Assembly (NCBI GenBank): GCA_948964545.1
Contig: CAREDV010000005.1
Coordinates: 1 to 64,000, forward strand
DNA: 64,000 nucleotides
DNA from: an uncultured bacterium
GTDB taxonomy: Bacteria; Cyanobacteriota; Vampirovibrionia; Gastranaerophilales; Gastranaerophilaceae
Direction of reading: 5' to 3'
The notes beneath the pieces are model-generated. The model saw nothing but the letters and a program-made list of their open reading frames with translations. It did not search any database and was not told the DNA's origin. A program made the position numbers and the translations under genes. Positions 53,977 through 62,578 of the stretch are shown one piece after another (the first letter of the stretch is position 1; the number at the start of each line of letters is the position of its first letter).

Positions 53977-54045
53977 AATAAGAAAAGCCCTAAACCTTTA
54001 TGGTTCGGGCTTTTTAAATGGAGGAGGAGGTGGGATTCGAACCCA
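53977..54045 (-). repeat. Right copy of the 69-bp direct repeat
   Basis: Same 69 bp as 52522-52590. It overlaps the functional tRNA-Ser gene and its terminator. Confidence 0.92.
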
Positions 54046-54108
54046 CGGTACGCGTGAACGTACGACAGTTTTCAAGACTGCTCCAATCAACCGCTCTGGC
54101 ACTCCTCC
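54019..54108 (-). tRNA. tRNA-Ser(TGA)
   Basis: The 90-nt minus-strand gene begins GGAGGAG and ends CTCCTCC-T-CCA. The anticodon stem GCAGT/ACTGT closes the loop CTTGAAA with anticodon TGA, and a long variable arm (GTACG-TTCA-CGCGTAC) confirms a class II serine tRNA. The discriminator base reads T rather than the common G. Confidence 0.97.
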
Positions 54109-54218
54109 AGAATTTGTATTGGATATAGTTTTATTTTATTAAATAAATCTTATTTGTCAAGATGTTGATTTTTTATCATAGGTAATCTTTTTTCCTGTTG
54201 AATAATATTGGAAAAATT

Positions 54219-54938
54219 TTACCAAGGATAGTCGGGAGCAATCTGCCATCCATCCTGCATTATCAATGCACTGCAATAATGACCGCCATATCTGTTTGTG
54301 TTATTTTTACTACAACTTTTCCAGCCAGTTATCCATTCTGATGCTTCACATTCGGGAGGATGACACCATCTGTCATTATCATTACCTATTAAAATATTTC
54401 GTGATAATCCGCTTCCAGAAGGTTCAAGTCTGTTATTTTTAGGGTTAATTACAAATGAGAAAACATCTTTGCCAACTATGTTCTTTGTAATTTTATTATC
54501 TATATCTAAAAGTAAATAAAGTTTGTTTTCATAAATTGAAACTTTAAATACAGTTCCATTTTTAATTCTGTATGGTTTGCCGCTGTTATAATAAGCAAAA
54601 AAACTTTCTTTACCGCCCAAAGACCATACTGTACCATATTCATGCTGCTTAAAAGATTTTCCGCCTCCATCAATATATGGTATAATATATTTTTCTGTAA
54701 TCAATTTTGATTTTTCTGATAAATCAGATATATTTTCAAATTCAGTAATCCAATTTAAAGTATCACCATTGTCATTAACAGAACGCGTAATTAAATTTGA
54801 AAATGTACTATATTCTGATTTTAACTTATTTACTGTAACATTTTTTTGATGATTTGCAATCAAATTTGGTATTGTGATAGCTGCGACAACCCCGATAATT
54901 CCTAAAGTAATAAGGACTTCAGCTAATGTAAATGCCAA
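54219..54938 (-). CDS. Prepilin-like (type IV pilin/pseudopilin) protein, out of frame with its start
   Basis: The N-terminal FTLAEVLITLGIIGVVAAIT is a type IV prepilin helix, with Glu at +5 if cut before Phe. The rest is a Cys-containing globular domain (about residues 50-239; CHPPECEASEW near the end). The codons before it (...THAAGQTAG and upstream) extend the frame to a C run, and the only plausible start, TTG 55036-55038 with GGAG 8 nt upstream, is in another frame because that run has 11 C. With 10 or 13 C the leader would join. The gene is therefore either phase-OFF or mis-sequenced. Confidence 0.75.
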   Translation of the reverse strand: MAFTLAEVLITLGIIGVVAAITIPNLIANHQKNVTVNKLKSEYSTFSNLITRSVNDNGDTLNWITEFENISDLSEKSKLITEKYIIPYIDGGGKSFKQHEYGTVWSLGGKESFFAYYNSGKPYRIKNGTVFKVSIYENKLYLLLDIDNKITKNIVGKDVFSFVINPKNNRLEPSGSGLSRNILIGNDNDRWCHPPECEASEWITGWKSCSKNNTNRYGGHYCSALIMQDGWQIAPDYPW

Positions 54939-55005
54939 GCCTGCCGTTTGACCCGCCGCATGTGTTTTAAAAAATCCCTTAAAAACCTTACTGCAAGTGC
55001 ATTGA

Positions 55006-55016
55006 GGGGGGGGGGG
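55006..55016. repeat. G11/C11 homopolymer in the prepilin-like leader
   Basis: Eleven consecutive G on the plus strand (C on the coding strand) lie between the TTG start and the prepilin helix. Such tracts change length by slipped-strand mispairing and act as ON/OFF switches in surface-structure genes of other bacteria (established for Campylobacter and Neisseria). Confidence 0.8.
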
Positions 55017-55059
55017 ATTGGAATTTTAATTTAATCAAGTTGTAAACTCCTTTTTTATT

Positions 55060-55088
55060 AGTATAGATTATTTTATAGAAATTTTCAA
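55060..55088 (-). promoter_or_regulatory. Promoter of the prepilin-like gene
   Basis: On the minus strand TTGAAA, a 17-nt spacer and TATACT lie 21 nt before the TTG at 55038, ahead of AAAAAAGGAG. The -35 side overlaps the end of the aminotransferase gene. Confidence 0.6.
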
Positions 55089-56234
55089 CCTTTTTATAAA
55101 TTTTTCCAGCCTGTCGATTGCGGTTTTGAGGTTTTCCATTGAATACGCATAAGATATTCTCAAAAATCCTTCTCCGCTTTCACCAAATGCTGTACCTGGA
55201 ACAACTGCAACTTTTTCTTCCTGTAAAAATTTTGTTGCAAATTCTTCGCTTGTCATGCCAAATTCTTTTATGCATGGAAAAACGTAAAATGCACCGTAAG
55301 GTTCAAAGCAATCAAGTTGCATTTCTTTAAATCGGCTCAATAAGAATCTTCTGCGCTGATTATATGCCTGACGCATTTCTGCAACATCGTTATCTCCATT
55401 TTTTAATGCTTCAACCGCTGCATATTGGCTAGTTGTCGGGGCACACATTATTGCAAACTGGTGAATTTTTGTCATTTGTTTGATAATTTCACTTGGCCCG
55501 CAAGCGTAACCCAATCGCCAGCCTGTCATAGCATAGGCTTTTGAAAATCCGTTAATAAGTATTGTTCTTTCTTTCATCCCGTCAATTGAAGTTATTGAAA
55601 CATGTTTACCCTTATATGTAAGTTCTGCATAAATCTCATCAGACATTACAAGAATATCTTTTTCAATAATAATTTTTGCGATTGCCTCAAGATCGGAGTG
55701 TTCCATAATCGCACCTGTCGGGTTATTCGGATAAGGTAAAATGAGCACTTTTGTTTTATCCGTAATCGCATTTTCAAGTTCTTGAGGAGTAAGCCTGAAT
55801 TCATTTTCTGCTTTAAGATTTATAATAACGGGTTTTGCACCTGCAAGAAGCGCACATGGCTCATAAGAAACATAAGAGGGCTGAGGGATTATAACCTCAT
55901 CACCTGGATTAATTACCGCCCGCAATCCGATATCAATGGCTTCAGAACCGCCTACTGTTACAAGAATTTCGTTCATAGAATCATAGTAAACATTTTGAGT
56001 ACGCAGCATATAATTACTTATTTCAGTGCGTAAGTCTTTTAAACCAGCATTCGATGTATAAAATGTTTTACCTTTTTCAAGTGCAAAAATTCCCTCATCT
56101 CTAATGTGCCATGGCGTGTCAAAGTCAGGCTCACCGACACCGAGTGAGATTGCATCTTTCATTTCGCTTACTATATCAAAAAACTTTCTTATTCCTGACG
56201 GTTTTATTTCCTCAACTACTTTTGACAATTTCAT
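55068..56234 (-). CDS. Class I/II aminotransferase (aspartate-type)
   Basis: The 388 residues show the fold-I motifs: SLGVGEPDF near 31, PYPNNPTGA (168-175), SDEIYAELTY with Asp199, the Schiff-base Lys232 in INGFSKAYAMTGWR, and the late GFLRISYA arginine that binds the substrate carboxylate. It is closest in style to aspartate/PatA-like aminotransferases. The start overlaps the stop of the Lrp-type gene upstream by 4 bp, so the regulator and enzyme are coupled. Confidence 0.9.
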   Translation of the reverse strand: MKLSKVVEEIKPSGIRKFFDIVSEMKDAISLGVGEPDFDTPWHIRDEGIFALEKGKTFYTSNAGLKDLRTEISNYMLRTQNVYYDSMNEILVTVGGSEAIDIGLRAVINPGDEVIIPQPSYVSYEPCALLAGAKPVIINLKAENEFRLTPQELENAITDKTKVLILPYPNNPTGAIMEHSDLEAIAKIIIEKDILVMSDEIYAELTYKGKHVSITSIDGMKERTILINGFSKAYAMTGWRLGYACGPSEIIKQMTKIHQFAIMCAPTTSQYAAVEALKNGDNDVAEMRQAYNQRRRFLLSRFKEMQLDCFEPYGAFYVFPCIKEFGMTSEEFATKFLQEEKVAVVPGTAFGESGEGFLRISYAYSMENLKTAIDRLEKFIKRLKISIK

Positions 56235-56728
56235 GGGGTTATAATTTCTCTTTCTTCTTCATTATTAGCCTTATTCATAATTGTACCGTGGTCTTTGTAT
56301 TTTTTCAAAACAAAGTGTGTTGCGGTACTTAGAACTCTATCAAGTGTTGAGAGCTTGTCTGTCACAAAGTTAGAAATTTCTTTGAGTGATTTTTCTTCAA
56401 TAGTCACCATAAGGTCGTAACCGCCAGAGATTAAATAAACCGATTTAACCTCGGGGTAGTTGTAAATTCTTTCTGCTATTTTGTCAAAGCCCTGACCGCG
56501 CTGGGGCGTAACTTTAACTTCAATTAACGCGGTAACTTTTTCTATATTTGTTTTTTCCCAATTGATAAGTGTATGATATCCGCCGATAACCCCGTCTTTT
56601 TCAAGCGCAGAAATTTCATTAGCCGCATCAATTTCCGAAACACCGAGCATTGCAGCAAGTTCTTTTAAATCAATTCTGCTGTTTTTTTCTATAATAGATA
56701 ATAATTCTTCTCTCATATTTTTCTCCAT
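56231..56728 (-). CDS. Lrp/AsnC-family transcriptional regulator
   Basis: An N-terminal HTH (RIDLKELAAMLGVSEIDAAN) is followed by a RAM-type ligand domain (about residues 60-150, with VYLISGGYDLMVTIEEKS and the LSTLDRVLSTATHFVLKKY end). Such proteins sense amino acids. It lies directly before the aminotransferase gene (ATGA overlap) and likely controls it in response to an amino acid. Confidence 0.93.
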   Translation of the reverse strand: MEKNMREELLSIIEKNSRIDLKELAAMLGVSEIDAANEISALEKDGVIGGYHTLINWEKTNIEKVTALIEVKVTPQRGQGFDKIAERIYNYPEVKSVYLISGGYDLMVTIEEKSLKEISNFVTDKLSTLDRVLSTATHFVLKKYKDHGTIMNKANNEEEREIITP

Positions 56729-56851
56729 GCTAAACTATATTAATAAAAAAATAAAAAGTTATCAAAAATTTTATGTTGCGGTTATAATATTATTGTATTC
56801 ATGACACCAAATTAAATTAAATAATAAAGTATTACCAAAAAGGAGGTAACA

Positions 56852-58453
56852 ATGGAAACATTTGGTATTGAGAAAATGGGTATAATCGGCCCAAAAGCAG
56901 TGTATCGTAACTTGACACCTGCTCAGTTGACAGAAGCTGCATTGCGTTTAGGTGAAGGCTCTTTGAGCAACACAGGCGCTCTTGTTGTAACAACAGGAAA
57001 ATATACTGGCCGCTCTCCTAAAGACAAATTTATTGTAGATACAGACGGTATCCACAACGAAATCGCATGGGGCAAAGTAAACCGCCCTATGAGCAGAGAA
57101 AAATTCAACTCTATTAAAGGTAAAATCGCTGCTTACTTGCAAAACAGAGAAGTATTTATTTTCGACGGTTTTGCTGGTGCTGACAAAACTTACACTCAAA
57201 AATTCCGTGTAATCAACGAAATGGCAAGCCAAAACTTGTTTATTCACCAATTGTTAATCAGACCTACAGCTGAAGAATTAGCAAGCTATGGTCAACCTGA
57301 TTACACAATTCTTTGTGCACCAGGCTTCAAATGCGACCCTGAAGTTGACGGAGTAAACTCTGAAGCTTGTATCGCTATCGACTACGAAGCACACGAAATT
57401 ATCATCTGCGGTTCTCAATACTCAGGTGAAATCAAAAAATCTGTATTCGCTACTATGAACTACGTTATGACTAAGAAAAACGTACTTCCAATGCACTGTT
57501 CAGCTAACATGGACCCAAAAACCGGCGAAACAGCAGTATTCTTCGGTTTGTCAGGAACAGGTAAAACAACTTTATCAGCAGATCCTAACCGTAAATTAAT
57601 CGGTGATGATGAACACGGCTGGTCACCTGACGGCGTATTTAACTTTGAAGGCGGATGCTATGCTAAATGTATCAACCTTTCAGAAGAAAATGAACCAGAT
57701 ATTTACAATGCTATCAAATTCGGTTCATTAATTGAAAACGTTGTAATGGATCCTGAAACTCGTGAATTCGATTTCAATGACGGTACACTTACAGAAAACA
57801 CTCGCGTAGGCTATCCTATTGATTATATTAACAACGCTCAAATCCCGTCAAAAGGCGGAATTCCGAAAGTTGTTGTATTCTTGACAGCTGACGCATTCGG
57901 CGTATTGCCTCCGATTTCAAGATTGGACAAAAACGCTGCTATGTACCACTTTGTAACAGGTTTCACATCTAAACTTGCTGGTACAGAAAGAGGCGTTACA
58001 GAACCGCAGCCTACATTCTCAACATTATTCGGCGAACCATTCATGCCAATGGATGCTTCAGTTTATGCTGAAATGTTAGGTGAAAAACTTGACAAATACG
58101 GAACTAAAGTTTACTTAGTAAACACAGGATGGGCAGGCGGTTCAGCATCAATGGGTGCTAAACGTATGAAACTTGCTTATACAAGAGCTATGGTAACAGC
58201 TGCATTGAACGGTTCATTTGATTCAATCGAATTTAAACACCACGATGTATTCAATGTTGATTATCCTACATCTTGTCCTGACGTTCCAGCTGAAATGCTT
58301 GATGCACGCGGAATGTGGGCTGATAAAAATGCTTATGACGAACAAGCTAACAAACTTGCTCAAATGTTCGCTGATAACTTTGCTAGCAAATATCCGAACA
58401 TGCCTGCAGAAATCGTTAACGCAGGTCCTAAAGCATTATCATCTGCTAAGTAG
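56852..58453 (+). CDS. pckA: Phosphoenolpyruvate carboxykinase (ATP)
   Basis: The 533-residue protein has the kinase-1a P-loop GLSGTGKTTLSAD near 232, the metal-binding GDDEHGW just after, and the early TGRSPKDKF. It interconverts oxaloacetate and PEP; in anaerobes it often runs toward oxaloacetate and ATP. AAGGAGG precedes the ATG. It uses C-ending codons (GAC, TTC, AAC) much more than its neighbours, a mark of high expression. Confidence 0.97.
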   Translation: METFGIEKMGIIGPKAVYRNLTPAQLTEAALRLGEGSLSNTGALVVTTGKYTGRSPKDKFIVDTDGIHNEIAWGKVNRPMSREKFNSIKGKIAAYLQNREVFIFDGFAGADKTYTQKFRVINEMASQNLFIHQLLIRPTAEELASYGQPDYTILCAPGFKCDPEVDGVNSEACIAIDYEAHEIIICGSQYSGEIKKSVFATMNYVMTKKNVLPMHCSANMDPKTGETAVFFGLSGTGKTTLSADPNRKLIGDDEHGWSPDGVFNFEGGCYAKCINLSEENEPDIYNAIKFGSLIENVVMDPETREFDFNDGTLTENTRVGYPIDYINNAQIPSKGGIPKVVVFLTADAFGVLPPISRLDKNAAMYHFVTGFTSKLAGTERGVTEPQPTFSTLFGEPFMPMDASVYAEMLGEKLDKYGTKVYLVNTGWAGGSASMGAKRMKLAYTRAMVTAALNGSFDSIEFKHHDVFNVDYPTSCPDVPAEMLDARGMWADKNAYDEQANKLAQMFADNFASKYPNMPAEIVNAGPKALSSAK

Positions 58454-58534
58454 CGCGAGCTGAGGGCGTATGGTCAAAGCGTTGAGCTTTGCCGAAAGAC
58501 CCGTTAAACGCGAACGAGCAAGATAAATAGAAAC

Positions 58535-58565
58535 AAAAAAGCCTCGCTTATGCGGGGCTTTTTTT
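58535..58565 (+). terminator. Terminator of pckA
   Basis: AAAAAAGCCTCGC-TTAT-GCGGGGCTTTTTT with one G:U-type pair. Confidence 0.9.
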
Positions 58566-58795
58566 ATTAACTTGTGTAAAATTAAAGTCAAAACCACTAG
58601 AAAAACATGGATTTTAGATGTATACTACTTATGTAGTAGTGTTAGTAAAAGGATTTTCATTGGCAATGCCGTCTAAATGGCGTATTGCTTTTAATAAGAA
58701 CTATTATAAAATAGTTTTAAGCAATGTAAACTCATTTTTATAATTAAGCAAAAATAGTTTATCATTAGTTTTACATGTGAAGTAGGTGTATAATA
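58566..58795 (+). other. Hairpin-rich non-coding stretch before the GGDEF/HD-GYP gene
   Basis: No gene is visible. Three hairpins follow one another: ACTACT/AGTAGT (58624-58640), GCAAT-GCC with GGC-ATTGC (about 58664-58688) and AACTATT/AATAGTT (58699-58716). The first is the terminator side of nothing obvious, so a structured leader or small RNA is possible. It does not match the c-di-GMP riboswitch core. TATAAT at 58789-58794 lies against the next start codon. Confidence 0.3.
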
Positions 58796-60724
58796 TTGAA
58801 CGAAAACAAGGTAGACAGTAAAAAGGCGCAAGAGTCTAAAAAACCCAGAAATTCAGCTGTTTCAAACCCATTGGCGAAACAGCTCAATACGCTGAAAAAA
58901 CCTGCTGTTAAAAAAACTGTTCAGCCTAAAACAATTTCTGACCCAATTTCTAATGATACTTCTAATATTGTTGCTAAAATAAATAATTTCAACACAAACA
59001 AAACTTCCAATAAAATTTACGGCAGCGGTTATATGAACGGAAGTTCAAACAAAGTTGTTGATTACTCTGATATTGTATATTCATTAAATTCAGCACTATC
59101 AGAGAAAACAAGTATTCAAAATTTATTTATTGCGGTTCATAATTTATTTACAGAAAAATTAAACCACATTTTTACAGCATTCGGAATTTATCACGAAAAA
59201 TCAAAATGTATTAATATGAAACTATTTAATTCATTGGGAAATACATACACATCAAAGATTTTTATGTCTGATGATGAAAACCCTGTTATTAAATGTTTTA
59301 ACAACCGTGACGCGCTATGCTGCAAAAATAATAAATTTTTAAATATTCCTTATTTGCATGATTCTTCAGCTTTAATTCTTCCTTTAAATTCTGTTAACGG
59401 ATGCAAAGGAGTTATGGTTATCGGTAAAGATAATCTTGAAACACATATAGGTCTTTTTGCGTTTATAGCTAATTATTGTGCTCTTTTTATGCAGAATGTA
59501 GAACTTGTTGAACAGACAAACCTATATGCAAATACTGATACTTTAACTGGTTTGTATACACACAGAGGATTTCAGGAAGTTCTATCATCAGAACTTAAGA
59601 GAGCATCAGATAATAATTCTGAACTTTCAATCATAATGCTTGATATAAACAATATTTCTAAAATTAACAGAGAACTTGGACATGCTAAGGGTGACGAAGT
59701 TATAAAATTATTAGCTGAAAAAGTTAAACAAAACAGCAGAAGTTCTGACAAAGCAGGACGTTACGGCGGTGATGAGATTGCAATAATTCTGCCTGATACA
59801 AGTACAGCTGATGCAAAATACTTGGCTGAATATATTACATATTGCCTTTCTTGTTGTTTTGTAGACGATGTCGGGCCTGTAAAAGTTTCGGTCGGTATTG
59901 CAACATTTCCTGAATGTTCAAGAGATCAGGAAAAACTTCTTATTCTTGCAGAACAGGCTATGTATGTTTCTCAAGCAAAAGGGTACAAAGAAGGTATGTC
60001 TGCTATTGTAAGTTCTTCAGATTTTAATTTCTGGGATGATGATGCTTTAAATTCCTTTGCTGAAGTAATCGCAAAACGCCATTCACAGCTTGGTATAAAT
60101 TTTGAAGACGAACTTGTCCACAAGTTCAATAACGAAAATATTGTATCTCAAAATCACCTAATGGAACTTGCAAATTCACTTGCAGGTGCAATTGATGCAA
60201 AAGATCCTTATACAAAAGGTCACTCAACATCAGTTTCAAGATACTCTGAAGCTCTTGCACGCGCAATTAATTTGCCTGAAGATGAAGTTCAAAGAATCAA
60301 ACTTGGCGCACTTCTTCATGATGTGGGCAAAATCGGAATACCTGAAAGTGTATTGAAAAAACCTGATAAACTTTCTGATGAGGAATGGGAAATTATGAAA
60401 CAGCACCCTGTAATTGGTGCAGAAAAAGTTCTTGAACCTAATGAAGCTTTGCGTGATTTAATGCCTATGGTAAAATATCACCACGAACGAGTTGACGGCA
60501 GGGGATATCCCGACCAGCTTAAAGGTGAAGAAATTCCTCTTGCTGCAAGAATTGTTGCAGTTGCAGATACATACCACGCACTTATTTCCGACAGACCTTA
60601 TAGAAAAGGTTTGAGCGTAGATACTGCATGTCAAATTTTAAAAGACGGGGCAGGCACACAGTGGGATGCTGATTTAGTACGCCACTTTATTGGAATTGCT
60701 CCTGCATTGTCAACAAGTATATAA
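58796..60724 (+). CDS. GAF-GGDEF-HD-GYP cyclic-di-GMP signalling protein
   Basis: The 642-residue protein has a Lys/Pro-rich disordered N-terminus (1-75), a GAF-like sensor domain (about 80-235), a GGDEF domain with RYGGDEIAIIL near 323 and an HD-GYP phosphodiesterase with HDVGKIGIP near 508 and GRGYP near 570. It can in principle make and break c-di-GMP; both active sites look intact. The start is TTG at 58796 with AGGTG 7 nt upstream, since no ATG suits. c-di-GMP commonly controls pili and adhesion, and a prepilin-like gene lies 4 kb away. Confidence 0.9.
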   Translation: MNENKVDSKKAQESKKPRNSAVSNPLAKQLNTLKKPAVKKTVQPKTISDPISNDTSNIVAKINNFNTNKTSNKIYGSGYMNGSSNKVVDYSDIVYSLNSALSEKTSIQNLFIAVHNLFTEKLNHIFTAFGIYHEKSKCINMKLFNSLGNTYTSKIFMSDDENPVIKCFNNRDALCCKNNKFLNIPYLHDSSALILPLNSVNGCKGVMVIGKDNLETHIGLFAFIANYCALFMQNVELVEQTNLYANTDTLTGLYTHRGFQEVLSSELKRASDNNSELSIIMLDINNISKINRELGHAKGDEVIKLLAEKVKQNSRSSDKAGRYGGDEIAIILPDTSTADAKYLAEYITYCLSCCFVDDVGPVKVSVGIATFPECSRDQEKLLILAEQAMYVSQAKGYKEGMSAIVSSSDFNFWDDDALNSFAEVIAKRHSQLGINFEDELVHKFNNENIVSQNHLMELANSLAGAIDAKDPYTKGHSTSVSRYSEALARAINLPEDEVQRIKLGALLHDVGKIGIPESVLKKPDKLSDEEWEIMKQHPVIGAEKVLEPNEALRDLMPMVKYHHERVDGRGYPDQLKGEEIPLAARIVAVADTYHALISDRPYRKGLSVDTACQILKDGAGTQWDADLVRHFIGIAPALSTSI

Positions 60725-60731
60725 GAATAAT

Positions 60732-60917
60732 TTATTCTTCTCCGCCTTTTACAACAATAAGGTTGTTGATAATTTTCATTTCGCAAGTCGGTAATACAAC
60801 ATCATCCAACCCAGTTGCAATGCTGATAATTTTACCTGCACCCAAAACTACTTCATCACCTTTGTAGAAGAATTTGTAATCGTCTTTTCTGTCTGAACGT
60901 ATAGTAATCTGGCTCAT
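60732..60917 (-). CDS. Small hypothetical protein, 61 aa
   Basis: The chain is beta-rich (ITIRSDRKDDYKFFYKGDEV, then VLPTCEMKIINNLIVVKGGEE) with no catalytic motif. It overlaps the end of the nucleotidyltransferase-like gene by 4 bp and ends the hisS operon, so it is co-translated. It may partner that protein (inference). Family not recognised. Confidence 0.65.
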   Translation of the reverse strand: MSQITIRSDRKDDYKFFYKGDEVVLGAGKIISIATGLDDVVLPTCEMKIINNLIVVKGGEE

Positions 60918-61231
60918 TGTTTTACTCCTTTACTGTTATAGAAAATTCCTTCTTCCATAACCTCGTCATAAATATACTCATCTTTTTTAAAAGTTTCATC
61001 GGTATATGGATACAAGTCAATACAAACATCATATTCTGTTTCGATTTTGCCTACAATCGGCCAAATCTGTTCTCGTTTAGCTTTGTCCTCAACATCAAAT
61101 AATGCAACAAGTTCAATATCGTCGTCAATTTCGCCCTTAACGCATTCGCCAAAAGCATAAATACCTTTGAAATCGTTAAATACACGGTTAAAAGCTGTAC
61201 AAAGTTTCAAGATAATCTCATCTAAATTCAT
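60914..61231 (-). CDS. MNT-type nucleotidyltransferase-like protein, 105 aa
   Basis: YAFGECVKGEIDDDIELVAL at residues 24-43 resembles the G-S/E-x-x-x-G...DxD motif of minimal nucleotidyltransferases (usually GSxARGxxxxxSDIDL). Here the catalytic pair reads D-I-E, so the second Asp is replaced by Glu. It sits between hisS and a 61-residue protein with 4-bp overlaps on both sides. No HEPN partner is visible. Activity uncertain. Confidence 0.65.
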   Translation of the reverse strand: MNLDEIILKLCTAFNRVFNDFKGIYAFGECVKGEIDDDIELVALFDVEDKAKREQIWPIVGKIETEYDVCIDLYPYTDETFKKDEYIYDEVMEEGIFYNSKGVKQ

Positions 61232-62457
61232 AATTCTATCTCATTTCTATTAATTGTAACCTGTTCTGATGTTTCAAGGTTTTTGACCGAAACAGTTTCT
61301 GATTTAATTTCATCTTCACCTAAAATTAATGCATATTTTGCACATTTTGAAGCTTTTTCAAGCTGTTTTGTGAATTTTTTGTTTGCCAGGTCAAACTCAA
61401 CATTATAACCCTTTGCTCTTAATTCTTGCGCAAATGCAAACGCATCAGCAGGTGAATTTGAAACAATATAAGCATCAAGTTTTTGCACCTCAGTTTCAGG
61501 TAAAAGCGAATTTAAACGTTCCATACCCATTGCCCAGCCTACAGCAGGAGTATCATCTCCGCCAAGATTTCTGACCAAACTGTCATATCTGCCGCCGCCG
61601 CATACAGCGTTTTGCGAACCTAAGTTATTCGACTTAATCTCAAAAACCGTTCTGTTATAATAATCCAAACCTCTGACAAGAAGCTTATTTTCAACATATT
61701 TAACATTAAGTTTATCCAAGTAAGATTTTAAGGTTGTGTAATGTTGTGCACATTCTTCGCAAATAAAATCAGATTGAATAACTTTTTGAATTTCTGGTTT
61801 TGCAAAAATTTCCTTACAAGTTTCAACCTTGCAGTCCAAAAGTCTTAAAGGATTTTTTTCATATCTGTTCTGGCAGTCCTCGCACAAGTTTTCAAACTCG
61901 GGTTTCAAAACTTCTTTAATTCTTTTTTTGTATTCTTCACGGCAAGTCGGACATCCTAAGGAATTAATTTCGACTTCCAAATCATTCAAACCTAATGATT
62001 TTAAGTATTCTGCTGCCATTACAATAACTTCGGCATCAGCGGAAGGTTCTTTAATCCCAAACATTTCCACGCCAACCTGATGAAATTGTCTTTGTCTGCC
62101 TGCCTGCGGACGTTCGTATCTGAACATCGGGCCTTTGTACCAGAGTTTTATGGGAGCTGAAAGTCTTGCCATACCGTTTTCGATAAAAGAACGTACAACA
62201 CCTGCCGTATTTTCTGGTCGAAGTGTTAATGAGCGTTCGCTTTTTTCGAATGTGTACATTTCTTTATTAACGATATCTGTTGTATCACCTACACCGCGTG
62301 CAAAAAGTTCTGTTACTTCAAAAATCGGGGTTCTAATTTCTTTGTAACCGTATTTTGTAAATATTTCTAATGCATTTTTTTCAAGCTTGTGCCATTTTTC
62401 GGCTTCTTGAGGTAAAATGTCTTTTGTTCCTTTTAAAACTTTAATTATTTTAGCCAT
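61228..62457 (-). CDS. hisS: Histidyl-tRNA synthetase
   Basis: The 409-residue class II synthetase shows motif 2 FRYERPQAGRQRQFHQVG, the histidine-specific GLDYYNRTVFEI and CGGGRYDSLV, and a cysteine-bearing insertion (LGCPTC, LCEDCQNRY, ICEECAQHY) that probably binds zinc. It charges tRNA-His. The promoter TTGACA-17-TATAAT ends 6 nt before the ATG and there is no ribosome site, so its message is probably leaderless; the two small genes after it are translated by coupling. Confidence 0.97.
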   Translation of the reverse strand: MAKIIKVLKGTKDILPQEAEKWHKLEKNALEIFTKYGYKEIRTPIFEVTELFARGVGDTTDIVNKEMYTFEKSERSLTLRPENTAGVVRSFIENGMARLSAPIKLWYKGPMFRYERPQAGRQRQFHQVGVEMFGIKEPSADAEVIVMAAEYLKSLGLNDLEVEINSLGCPTCREEYKKRIKEVLKPEFENLCEDCQNRYEKNPLRLLDCKVETCKEIFAKPEIQKVIQSDFICEECAQHYTTLKSYLDKLNVKYVENKLLVRGLDYYNRTVFEIKSNNLGSQNAVCGGGRYDSLVRNLGGDDTPAVGWAMGMERLNSLLPETEVQKLDAYIVSNSPADAFAFAQELRAKGYNVEFDLANKKFTKQLEKASKCAKYALILGEDEIKSETVSVKNLETSEQVTINRNEIEL

Positions 62458-62463
62458 AAAGTT

Positions 62464-62492
62464 ATTATATAAATTTGAAGCTCAATTGTCAA
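62464..62492 (-). promoter_or_regulatory. hisS promoter, probable leaderless start
   Basis: On the minus strand a perfect TTGACA (62487-62492), 17-nt spacer and perfect TATAAT (62464-62469) end 6 nt before the hisS ATG at 62457. Confidence 0.85.
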
Positions 62493-62544
62493 ATAATATC
62501 TAATTTTAGGCTCACTGAAATTATAATGCGTAATTTTAAGAATA

Positions 62545-62572
62545 TTGCATTATATTAATTTTATATTATAAT
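62545..62572 (+). promoter_or_regulatory. Promoter of mini-peptide element C
   Basis: TTGCAT (62545-62550), a 16-nt spacer and TATAAT (62567-62572) precede the structured leader starting near 62579. Confidence 0.55.
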
Positions 62573-62578
62573 AACTAT

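Larger units (their letters stand above)
52591..54045. mobile_element. 1.46-kb genomic islet in tRNA-Ser(TGA), no recombinase
   Basis: It is framed by the 69-bp repeat and contains only two duplicated Xre regulators and a SLOG-like gene. The repeat structure is what a tRNA-targeting tyrosine integrase leaves, but no integrase is encoded, so it was moved by an integrase from elsewhere or has lost its own by deletion (inference). Confidence 0.8.

Noticed and set aside
58566..58795. c-di-GMP riboswitch upstream of the GGDEF/HD-GYP gene
   Set aside because: The conserved GEMM core elements are not present; only unrelated hairpins are seen.
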